A program made the translations under genes and the position numbers. Shown piece after piece: positions 8,564-15,163 of a stretch of 33,851 nt of DNA. Numbering within the stretch: the stretch's first letter is position 1; each line of letters begins with the position of its first letter. This DNA is from Ignavibacteriota bacterium (GTDB lineage: Bacteria; Bacteroidota; Ignavibacteria; UBA10030; SZUA-254), in assembly GCA_016209795.1 (NCBI GenBank), contig JACQVI010000006.1, positions 1-33,851 of the forward strand, in the 5' to 3' direction. The notes beneath the pieces are model-generated. The model was not told where the DNA came from, did no database searches, and saw only the letters and a list, made by a program, of their open reading frames with translations.

Positions 8564-8748
8564 CGTTGAAAGTGTACGATGTGCTTGGGCGGGAAGTCGC
8601 AACACTCGTGAACGAAGTGAAAGAGCCAGGGGTGTATTCAGTAAGATGGGACGCGTCCCGACAAGTCGGGATGGCGAGTGGTGTGTACACGTATAGGCTT
8701 CAAGCGGGATCGTTCAGTGCTGTCAAGAAGACGCTGTTGATGAGATAA
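8542..8748 (+). pseudogene. Out-of-frame remainder of the T9SS sorting domain of the kelch oxidase
   Basis: This frame reads LPIVSLVTLKVYDVLGREVA and ends with VYTYRLQAGSFSAVKKTLLMR, the canonical second half of a type A sorting domain, continuing directly from NPFNPFTIFN of the upstream frame. It has no start or leader of its own. Either a real mutation removed the surface-sorting tag or an assembly error lost a base in the ATTTTCAATTGCCAATT stretch. In the middle the usual WDAxGMASGVY sequence is expanded by an R-Q-V-G segment encoded by a palindrome (8656-8671). Confidence 0.8.
8656..8671. repeat. TCCCGAC/GTCGGGA palindrome inside coding sequence
   Basis: Seven-base perfect arms around an AA loop. 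The same arms recur at 9823-9829 and 9839-9845, upstream of the GIY-YIG gene. Here it adds residues within the sorting domain. Confidence 0.6.
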
Positions 8749-8880
8749 ACTTCGTATGGAGAGATGGAATAATGGAATCTAACAATACCATCGCAAATTG
8801 ATATTGAAACCTGAATCCTGAAAGGAGCTTTTGTTGACTTTGACCTAAAGACTTTATAGATTTGAATACTCAAAAACCAT

Positions 8881-9080
8881 AGGGTTCCATGGTTCGCCCG
8901 TGCCTGCACGCTGAAGCGTTTCGGCGCGCAAGCGTGTATCCCTGTGATCGGTGGCGAATTCAATCACTGCCACTATTGTTCTTCCACGTCGCCATCCCTC
9001 ACTCTGATGCATCCTTGGCTACCATGCCTCCCGATACAAGCACCCAAATTAAATTATGACACAAATTAACTATTTAACCA
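8881..9080. repeat. Interspersed repeat copy 2 (uninterrupted)
   Basis: It is homologous to 2522-2591 joined to 4243-4398. It holds the GCCTGCACGCTGAA/TTTCGGCGCGCAAGC hairpin and the CCATGCCTCC block and runs into a tandem (tttaacca, attaacca, cttaacca) leader immediately before GGAGG and the ATG at 9113. The rest of the 364-base gap before this gene (8749-8880) holds no gene; a minus-strand open frame over 8700-8963 is only a by-product of the repeat. Confidence 0.75.
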
Positions 9081-9112
9081 ATTAACCACTTAACCATTTC
9101 ATGGAGGATGTT

Positions 9113-9760
9113 ATGAAACACATTATTCTTATTCTGTTGCTGTGTGCTTGCCCGGTTGTGTATGGGCAATCTGTTAAACAGGCAAACTCGAATCTGGAAC
9201 TCAATATGGAAAAATCGGTCGACATTGAGCTGGCTGATTCCGACGAAGTCGGCTTACTGTACCAAGCCGACACCGAATTGGATCTCGATGATGAAGTTCT
9301 TGCAACTGAAGAATCGGACGAGATTGAGCTGACGAACTCTGAAGAAGCAGTCACCCCGTTCATGTTCACAATGACGTCGGGTGCAGTGCAGAGCGTTGGT
9401 CGCATTTTGCTCTCGTCAAGTGGTGGGACAGCGCAAAGCGTACCGATTGTTGTTGAGCCAAAGCAGGAATCGGATGCAGAACCGATCAGCTTCGCACTTT
9501 ACCAGAACTATCCCAACCCTTTCAACCCGACCACGATGCTTGAGTTCGACCTGCCGAAGCAATCCATCGTGACGTTGAAACTCTACAACACGCTTGGACA
9601 GGAAGTGGCTACACTGATTCAGAGCGAATTAATGGATGAAGGATCGCAGGAAGTGGAACTCGATGCCTCTGGGCTTCCTTCGAGTGTGTACTTCTATCGC
9701 ATCGCAGTTGTAGGACAAGTGTTCTACACGGATGTGAAGAAGATGCTCTTGTTAAGGTGA
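9113..9760 (+). CDS. Small acidic secreted protein with T9SS type A sorting domain
   Basis: 215 residues from the ATG at 9113, with GGAGG at 9103-9107; an in-frame ATG at 9101 overlaps that site and is less likely. The signal peptide ends at VVYGQ (mature Gln). Residues ~30-85 are strikingly acidic, with repeated I-E-L/D-E patches, followed by a Ser/Gly-rich stretch. The C-terminal ~85 residues are a full sorting domain: ALYQNYPNPFNPTT, then LPKQSIVTLKLYNTLGQEVA, then V-K-K-M-L-L-L-R. In this system the tag directs outer-membrane translocation and is then removed. The cargo part has no recognisable fold, so the function is unknown; a cell-surface or matrix component is possible. It shares its leader type with the 4445 gene. 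Confidence 0.85.
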   Translation: MKHIILILLLCACPVVYGQSVKQANSNLELNMEKSVDIELADSDEVGLLYQADTELDLDDEVLATEESDEIELTNSEEAVTPFMFTMTSGAVQSVGRILLSSSGGTAQSVPIVVEPKQESDAEPISFALYQNYPNPFNPTTMLEFDLPKQSIVTLKLYNTLGQEVATLIQSELMDEGSQEVELDASGLPSSVYFYRIAVVGQVFYTDVKKMLLLR

Positions 9761-9778
9761 TGTCCCCAGCCAACCTCG

Positions 9779-9805
9779 TCATTCCGAAAATCTCCCGTTC
9801 GGAAT
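9779..9805. repeat. Palindrome type A (ATTCCGAA...TTCGGAAT), left copy
   Basis: Eight-base arms at 9781-9788 and 9798-9805 with a 9-base loop, preceded by the word GTC. A near-identical copy lies at 10295-10323 on the other side of the GIY-YIG gene. Confidence 0.75.
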
Positions 9806-9820
9806 CTGACGTGTAAGCGT

Positions 9821-9846
9821 CATCCCGACATGCTTTTGGTCGGGAT
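9821..9846. repeat. Palindrome type B (ATCCCGAC...GTCGGGAT)
   Basis: Eight-base arms at 9822-9829 and 9839-9846 around a TG/T-rich loop. The arms match the palindrome in the kelch oxidase tag (8656-8671). Confidence 0.7.
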
Positions 9847-9858
9847 CAGAATAAAGCC

Positions 9859-9903
9859 AGGCTGTGATTAGATGCTGACCAGAAGCGTATCAGCATGACG
9901 GGG
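9859..9903 (+). repeat. 45-bp direct repeat, left copy (palindrome type C)
   Basis: It agrees with 10215-10259 at 44 of 45 bases. It contains the dyad ATGCTGA...TCAGCAT and ends in GACGGGG. It ends 16 bases before the GIY-YIG start codon. Confidence 0.9.
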
Positions 9904-9919
9904 TTTTAGGAAACGAAAT

Positions 9920-10213
9920 ATGAAGAGAGGTTACGTTTACATACTCTCGAACTACACTCGCACAACGTTCTACATAGGGGTGACGAGTAAACTCGGTCCT
10001 CGGTTCGATGAACATCAGGCTGGTGTAGGCTCCAAGTTCGTGAGGAAGTATAATCTCAAGTACCTTGTGTATTATGAGGTGTTTGATCGGATAGAGGATG
10101 CCATACGTCGGGAGAAGCAACTGAAGAAGTGGCATCGTGCCTGGAAGATTAGGCTGATTAAGTCGGTGAATGCAGAAATGCGGGACTTGTCGGAAGAAAT
10201 TCCATGGCAGTAA
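9920..10213 (+). CDS. GIY-YIG single-domain nuclease (UPF0213/YhbQ-like)
   Basis: 97 residues. The GIY-YIG signature is present as Y-V-Y-I-L (5-9) and F-Y-I-G-V-T-S (17-23). Arg28 and Glu65 (REKQLKKW) sit at the conserved catalytic positions. The rest is basic and matches the small stand-alone family of about 80-100 residues, whose members are structure-selective or uncharacterised nucleases. The gene fills the space between two 45-bp direct repeats: the ATG is 16 bases after the left copy, and the stop codon ends one base before the right copy. Palindrome A copies lie further out on both sides. No neighbour is functionally related, so the gene and its repeats look like one mobile unit. Homing or repeat-copying activity is inference. 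Confidence 0.92.
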   Translation: MKRGYVYILSNYTRTTFYIGVTSKLGPRFDEHQAGVGSKFVRKYNLKYLVYYEVFDRIEDAIRREKQLKKWHRAWKIRLIKSVNAEMRDLSEEIPWQ

Positions 10214-10214
10214 T

Positions 10215-10259
10215 AGGCTGTGTTTAGATGCTGACCAGAAGCGTATCAGCATGACGGGG
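10215..10259 (+). repeat. 45-bp direct repeat, right copy (palindrome type C)
   Basis: Differs from 9859-9903 by a single A/T change. It begins right after the GIY-YIG stop codon. Confidence 0.9.
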
Positions 10260-10294
10260 AAGGAATGGGATTTGTAGCCACGCCAGCCCACCCT

Positions 10295-10378
10295 GTCATT
10301 CCGAAAATCTGTCGTTCGGAATCTAAACAGAGCCAAGCTTGGTTCAGATGCTGACCAAGAGAACGTCAGCATGACGGG
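10295..10378. repeat. Second palindrome block: type A plus diverged type C
   Basis: Type A arms ATTCCGAA (10298-10305) and TTCGGAAT (10315-10322) are followed by a diverged type C unit at 10346-10378, with arms ATGCTGAC and GTCAGCAT and the same GACGGG ending. The remaining bases up to 10500 hold no gene; they form an AT-rich leader with short 'ttcac' tandem units before AAGGAG and the next ATG. Confidence 0.75.
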
Positions 10379-10500
10379 TAGTAGGGGTGTGATCCTCACG
10401 GATGAAAAAAAGATTTTACTACTGCGATAATGAAAATGAATTCTTGTTCACACACTAATTCACTTATTCACTAACTATATCAACAAAAGGAGTAAACATC

Positions 10501-12009
10501 ATGAAATACTTTGTTCTATTATTCGCATTCTGCATTGTAATCCATCAAGGAGCAATGTACGGTCAGGCAGGAGTACCGAAGAAAATCTCCTACCAGAGCG
10601 CACTCACAGTCGTTGTGAACGCCAAAACGAAGACAGCGAAGAAAGGCACGTACTCGATGCGCTTTGAGCTGTACGATGATCCTGCAGCTGGAACGCTCAT
10701 CCTGACTAATGATCAGACGGTCACAGTCGGTTCTAAGGGCGTGTACACAACCACGATCGGTGAAGACGGATCAAGCCAGGGGAAGTTGGATGGATCAGTC
10801 TTTAATCGATTACTCTGGCTGAAGATTACGCTTCTCTCCGGAGCTGACACGAGGGTCACCTACCCGTATGAGGTTCCCGGTCGTGTCCAACTCACGAGCG
10901 TTCCGTACGCTCTCGGTCCATGGGCATCAAATGAGACTAATGTTTATTACAATGGTGGCAACGTTGGTATCGGGACATCAAGTCCACAACGGCTCCTCCA
11001 CGTAAGTGGAGATCAATCATTTGGAGTGGCACGTTTCGAGCGAGCCTCATCTTCCACCAACCTACTTACACTTTCCCTTCAATTAAAAGGAAAAACTAGT
11101 GGCAATATGATTGACAACTATGGTACGGGCATAAGATTCCTCATTGAAGACGATGCCAGCGTGGAGAATGCGATTGCACTAATTGGTGCTTCAAGGGATG
11201 GAGCTGACAACTCGGGGGCGTTACGCTTCTTTACGACGATAGGTGGAGTAACCGATAATGAAAGAATGAGAATTACGAGTGAGGGCAGAGTGGCCATAGG
11301 CACCACAAGCCCGAACACGGATTCCAGAACGACGATAAGTGCGGCGAGCGAGGATCGCGCCCTCAACCTTGTAGGTAACACGACCGTTGCCGGCGGTAAT
11401 CAAGCTACGCTTCGCGTCGAGAACGCGGGTTCTTCTGAAATAGCAGCATCCTTCAATCCTGATGTGTACGTCTTTGACGATCTTAGTGTCGGTGGAACCC
11501 TGTCCAAAGGCGCTGGTGCTTTCAAGATCGATCACCCGCTTGACCCGGCGAACAAGTTTCTCTACCACTCCTTCGTCGAGTCTCCAGACATGATGAACAT
11601 GTATAATGGAAATGTGCTCCTGGATGGAGGAGGCCAAGCAATCGTGGAATTGCCTGCCTGGTTTGAAGCCCTTAATAAAGACTTCCGCTACCAGCTTACT
11701 GCCATCGGTATGCCCGGACCGAACCTTTATATTTCCCAAAAAATTCAGAACAATCGTTTCAGCATCGCTGGAGGCAGCGCAGGGATGGAAGTCTCCTGGC
11801 AGGTCACCGGAATCCGTCACGATGCCTACGCCAATGCCAATAGGATTCCCGTTGAGGAAGACAAACCAGGGCATGTGCGAGGTCACTATCTTCACCCTGA
11901 GGAGCATGGCCTGCCGAAGGATTTGAAAATTGATCCAGAGCGTACGGGGGAGAGGAAGATCCAAAGAACTCCTTCGGATGCAGATGAAGATCCGACCCAG
12001 TCCGATTGA
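10501..12009 (+). CDS. Secreted fibre-like protein with shared N-terminal domain and DKP/HPxE C-terminal domain
   Basis: 502 residues; AAAGGAG lies just upstream of the ATG. The signal peptide ends at AMYGQ. Residues ~24-140 are the shared N-terminal domain (KKISYQSAL...YSMRFELYD...LTSVPYAL). Two fibre modules follow (NVGIGTSSPQRLLHVSGD and RVAIGTTSP). From about 333 a distinct domain begins with A-F-K-I-D-H-P-L-D-P-A-N-K, continues through YHSFVESPDMMNMYNGNV, and ends in EEDKPGHVRGHYLHPEEHGLP. The C-terminal part of the 12313 gene product has the same plan. The last ~20 residues are charged and low complexity, and their codons run into a hairpin at the stop. There is no T9SS tag. A surface fibre or adhesin role is inferred. 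Confidence 0.82.
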   Translation: MKYFVLLFAFCIVIHQGAMYGQAGVPKKISYQSALTVVVNAKTKTAKKGTYSMRFELYDDPAAGTLILTNDQTVTVGSKGVYTTTIGEDGSSQGKLDGSVFNRLLWLKITLLSGADTRVTYPYEVPGRVQLTSVPYALGPWASNETNVYYNGGNVGIGTSSPQRLLHVSGDQSFGVARFERASSSTNLLTLSLQLKGKTSGNMIDNYGTGIRFLIEDDASVENAIALIGASRDGADNSGALRFFTTIGGVTDNERMRITSEGRVAIGTTSPNTDSRTTISAASEDRALNLVGNTTVAGGNQATLRVENAGSSEIAASFNPDVYVFDDLSVGGTLSKGAGAFKIDHPLDPANKFLYHSFVESPDMMNMYNGNVLLDGGGQAIVELPAWFEALNKDFRYQLTAIGMPGPNLYISQKIQNNRFSIAGGSAGMEVSWQVTGIRHDAYANANRIPVEEDKPGHVRGHYLHPEEHGLPKDLKIDPERTGERKIQRTPSDADEDPTQSD

Positions 12010-12019
12010 GAATCGGACT
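11999..12019. repeat. Nine-base hairpin overlapping the stop codon
   Basis: AGTCCGATT (11999-12007) and AATCGGACT (12011-12019) flank a 3-base loop; the TGA stop lies in the 3' edge of the first arm and the loop. No U-run follows, so this is not a standard terminator. Confidence 0.6.
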
Positions 12020-12036
12020 CTACCTGGAACCGTAGA

Positions 12037-12175
12037 GAGGGTGTCCAAAAAGTCCTTTTGATGTCATTGCGAACGTAGTGAAGCAATCCCGATCCTTGTA
12101 TTTCGCACGAACGAAGGGATTGCGTCGTCGCTTCGCTCCTCGCAAAGACAAATTCCTTTCTTTTTGGACAGCCTC
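12037..12175. mobile_element. MITE-like element, 139 bp, terminal inverted repeats
   Basis: GAGGGTGTCCAAAAAG at 12037-12052 and the complement of 12160-12175 (GAGGCTGTCCAAAAAG) match at 15 of 16 bases. The interior carries an imperfect dyad built on ATTGCGAACGTAGTGAAGCAATCC and GGATTGCGTCGTCGCTTCGCTCC. There is no open frame, so any movement would need a transposase elsewhere. The remaining bases of the 303-base gap (12010-12312) hold only the preceding hairpin and the leader of the next gene. Confidence 0.72.
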
Positions 12176-12312
12176 AGTGAGACACATCCGATTATGAACC
12201 AGCCTGCACGCAGTCTGGCAGGTCGTACTCTACAAGTGTTTATTTTACATCCTCACAGAAGGTGAGGATTAACATGAGAAACAAAAATCTAATCTTATAG
12301 GAGAGTAACATC

Positions 12313-15072
12313 ATGAGACACTTTTTTATTGTTCTTGCATTGTGTAGTCTGTTCTTAAGCACCCCCGCTTACGCACAGCCGCCACAAACTATCTCGTATC
12401 AAGGGTTCTTGTCTTCCTCTGGTGTTCCACTCAATGGAACGTACGCTCTTACCTTCCGTTTGTATCAAGTTCCAGCTGGTGGAACGGTACTGTGGGAAGA
12501 GACACATGCAGCAGTCCCTGTTCAGAATGGGACATTCAACGTCATCCTCGGTGGGACGACATCACTCAGTGGCATCGACTTTGCCCAGCAGTTGTACCTT
12601 GGCATCACCGAAGGTTCGAATGCTGAGTTTTCACCGCGTGCAGAGTTAACGAGTGCACCGTCAGCATTTGTTTCAAATGCCGTCAAAGGTACAGGAGATG
12701 TCACCACCTCAGGCGTCATCGATGCCACTGGACAGAGCAGTAAGATTCGGTTTTATTACGATTTCTTAGGTGATCTACCAGATGCAAATACATACCACGG
12801 TGCTGTTGCTCACGTTCATGCAACAGGTCTCCTGTATTACGCTCACGATGGTCAGTGGTTTCCACTTTCGGCGGAGGGACATCCACATAGCACGCTTGCA
12901 GCATCTGATGGTACGCCAAGTGATGCGGTAAGTGTTGATGCTGATGGCAATGTCGGCATCGGGACGACAAGTCCAGAGAAGAAATTGGAGGTGACAGGAA
13001 GTGTCAAGGTTTCCGATACTTTGTTTGCCACTAATGTTTCCAGTAATAGTCCTCTCAGGTTGCAGACTGCCGGAACAACACGGATGTACATTGATGATGC
13101 TGCGGGCAAAATCGGCATCGGGACGTCCGCACCGGGGGCGCAGTTGGATGTTTCTGGGTCCAATCCGGAAATTATGGTCAGCAATCCAACCAACAATCAG
13201 TTGAACTCGGGGAAACTCATATTCAGGGAAGGATCGACGGACGCCTTCACGCTTCGCTACGACGCAACGTTGGGGAGCAAAAGGCTTTACCTCGACACGA
13301 AGGATGTGGCGAACGCCTTCGTCGTGGACAGGCTCACCGGCAATGTCGGCATCGGACTCACAAATCCTCGGGCTGCCCTGGAAGTTTCCACGCCCATCGC
13401 GAACGGCAGTTACGGGGGCATCCGGATAACGAACAAATCGATACCGGAAACGACCGGTAAGACGATGGTGGAATTCTTTGATGAAGACGCCCTCGAACCA
13501 TCCGCTCGTATTGCGTCCGACAGATTTCTCAGCGGCACTGTTACGGCGAATCTCATGTTTGATGTCGCCGACTTGGGTGGAACTCTTCAGGAACGAATGC
13601 GCATCAAGGGCAATGGCAACGTCGGCATCGGGACGACGAATCCAGCCTACAAGCTGGATGTGGCGGGTCCGATCCGGACGACGGAAAGCGGCGCCCGCCT
13701 CATCTACTTAGGCGAATCGATCATTGGAGACTATTGGGGAGGACCAGAGAGTGGTGACGATTTTGTCATCCATAATTCAGCTTGGGACGGCGTGTCCAAC
13801 TCCAATTACGGTGAAATTATTGGTGGACACTTTTATTCGTATGGAGGAATAGACATTGGTTCTGGATCCGGCCAAGAGGCCAGTTCAAACGGTCTCTACG
13901 TGGCGGGCCAATCAGAACTGATCGGTAATGTTGGCATCGGGACGACGACACCCAATGCACCTTTGGGATTTCCGCCCGTGCTGGGCAAGAAAATCACCCT
14001 ATATCCGGGTGCAACGGGTGACGTTGGCTTTGGTGTTCAAGGCAACCTGCTTCAGATTTATGCGGACCACCCCAACGCCGACATCGCCTTGGGCTATGAC
14101 CAGGCCGGCGTTTTGACCGAACGGATGCGCATCAAAGGTAGCGGTAACGTCGGCATTGGAACGACGACTCCGTCCTACCCACTTCATGTGACAACCACTG
14201 GGTCCGGTGCCGCATGGTTTGACAATAATTCAACTTCGGGTTCCGCCACTGGTCTTTGGGGTTACGCAGACGGCGCAGGCGGAACCACTCATTACGGCGT
14301 CTACGGGTATGCCACCGGAGCCACGACCAACTATGGGATTTACGGATTCGCTAGCGGGGGGACGACAAACTATGGTATTTATAATGCGGCGGGCACGAAG
14401 AACTGGGCAAACCCCCATCCAAAAGACCCAACCAAATCCATTGTCTATGTGACACTCGAAGGGGGAGAAAACGGCGCCTATTATCGAGGAACGGCAAAAC
14501 TCGTGAATGGGAAAGCCACCGTAGTCCTGCCAGAACATTTCCAGTTGGCAACATCGTCGGACAGCTACGTCAACGTGACCGTCACCCCAAATTCCAGAAA
14601 ATCAAAAGGGCTTGCGGTCGTCGAAAGGAGCAACTCTCGGTTCACCGTTGAAGAACTGTTCGACGGTGAGGGCAACTACGAGTTCGACTATATGGTCGTC
14701 GGTATACGAAGAGGATATGAGACATGGGAACCCATCACCGATGTTCTTGATTACGTGCCTTTCTACGGTAACCATGCGAATATGGACGAAGGCAAGACAA
14801 GCACTCAGGATTTTTACGATGGACAATCCGAGGGCTTGAAGAAGTTGTTCATATCCAACGGGCTCTTGAACCCAGATGGAACGGTGAACCGTGAGACATT
14901 CCGGGAGTATGGCTGGAGGATCGTGGAAAAGAATCACCTCCAAGTCGAAGTCGATAAACCGAACGATGAGCGCAGCAAGTATTTTCATCCGAAAGAATTT
15001 GGTCAACCAGCATTGACGGGCATTGACTATGAAATGAGACCAGACATTATAAAGAAACATGAAAACAAATAG
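12313..15072 (+). CDS. Large secreted fibre-like protein with six G-I-G-T modules and DKP/HPxE C-terminal domain
   Basis: 919 residues; AGGAGAG precedes the ATG. The signal peptide ends at AYAQ. The shared N-terminal domain spans ~24-120 (QTISYQGFL...LTSAPSAF). Six modules of the N-V-G-I-G-T-T-x-P type are spread between ~215 and ~625; several are preceded by ERMRIKGNG or similar. Residues ~655-697 contain a short repeat (THYGVYGYATGATTNYGIYG). From ~697 a second domain runs to the end: NPHPKDPTKSIVYVTLEGGE, then LPEHFQ, then a YMVVGIRRGYETWEP segment, and V-E-V-D-K-P-N-D-E-R-S-K-Y-F-H-P-K-E-F-G-Q-P near 880-902, matching the C-terminal motif of the 10501 product. No T9SS tag and no S74 domain are present. 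Probable trimeric surface fibre; ligand unknown. Confidence 0.83.
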   Translation: MRHFFIVLALCSLFLSTPAYAQPPQTISYQGFLSSSGVPLNGTYALTFRLYQVPAGGTVLWEETHAAVPVQNGTFNVILGGTTSLSGIDFAQQLYLGITEGSNAEFSPRAELTSAPSAFVSNAVKGTGDVTTSGVIDATGQSSKIRFYYDFLGDLPDANTYHGAVAHVHATGLLYYAHDGQWFPLSAEGHPHSTLAASDGTPSDAVSVDADGNVGIGTTSPEKKLEVTGSVKVSDTLFATNVSSNSPLRLQTAGTTRMYIDDAAGKIGIGTSAPGAQLDVSGSNPEIMVSNPTNNQLNSGKLIFREGSTDAFTLRYDATLGSKRLYLDTKDVANAFVVDRLTGNVGIGLTNPRAALEVSTPIANGSYGGIRITNKSIPETTGKTMVEFFDEDALEPSARIASDRFLSGTVTANLMFDVADLGGTLQERMRIKGNGNVGIGTTNPAYKLDVAGPIRTTESGARLIYLGESIIGDYWGGPESGDDFVIHNSAWDGVSNSNYGEIIGGHFYSYGGIDIGSGSGQEASSNGLYVAGQSELIGNVGIGTTTPNAPLGFPPVLGKKITLYPGATGDVGFGVQGNLLQIYADHPNADIALGYDQAGVLTERMRIKGSGNVGIGTTTPSYPLHVTTTGSGAAWFDNNSTSGSATGLWGYADGAGGTTHYGVYGYATGATTNYGIYGFASGGTTNYGIYNAAGTKNWANPHPKDPTKSIVYVTLEGGENGAYYRGTAKLVNGKATVVLPEHFQLATSSDSYVNVTVTPNSRKSKGLAVVERSNSRFTVEELFDGEGNYEFDYMVVGIRRGYETWEPITDVLDYVPFYGNHANMDEGKTSTQDFYDGQSEGLKKLFISNGLLNPDGTVNRETFREYGWRIVEKNHLQVEVDKPNDERSKYFHPKEFGQPALTGIDYEMRPDIIKKHENK

Positions 15073-15163
15073 CTCATACGTACATGAAATCAACAATGCA
15101 ATATTGTACATTGATACATAAATCACCCTATAACATCATTCACTAACAATAAGAGGTGCTATC

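Noticed and set aside
8700-8963. 87-residue open frame on the minus strand
   Set aside because: It covers the end of a sorting domain and the interspersed repeat (GCCTGCACGC hairpin); no ribosome-binding site and no family. Such frames are by-products of the repeat.
9779-10378. Palindromic repeats as a CRISPR array
   Set aside because: Different repeat types, irregular spacing and an intervening nuclease gene do not fit repeat-spacer structure.
9890-10399. 169-residue open frame on the minus strand
   Set aside because: Antisense to the GIY-YIG gene and its repeats; its composition reflects the palindromes.
11221-12048. 275-residue open frame on the minus strand
   Set aside because: Antisense to the fibre gene at 10501, which has signal peptide, domain matches and ribosome-binding site.
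15101-15125. Hairpin CAATG...CATTG after the 12313 gene as terminator
   Set aside because: Short arms and no T-run.
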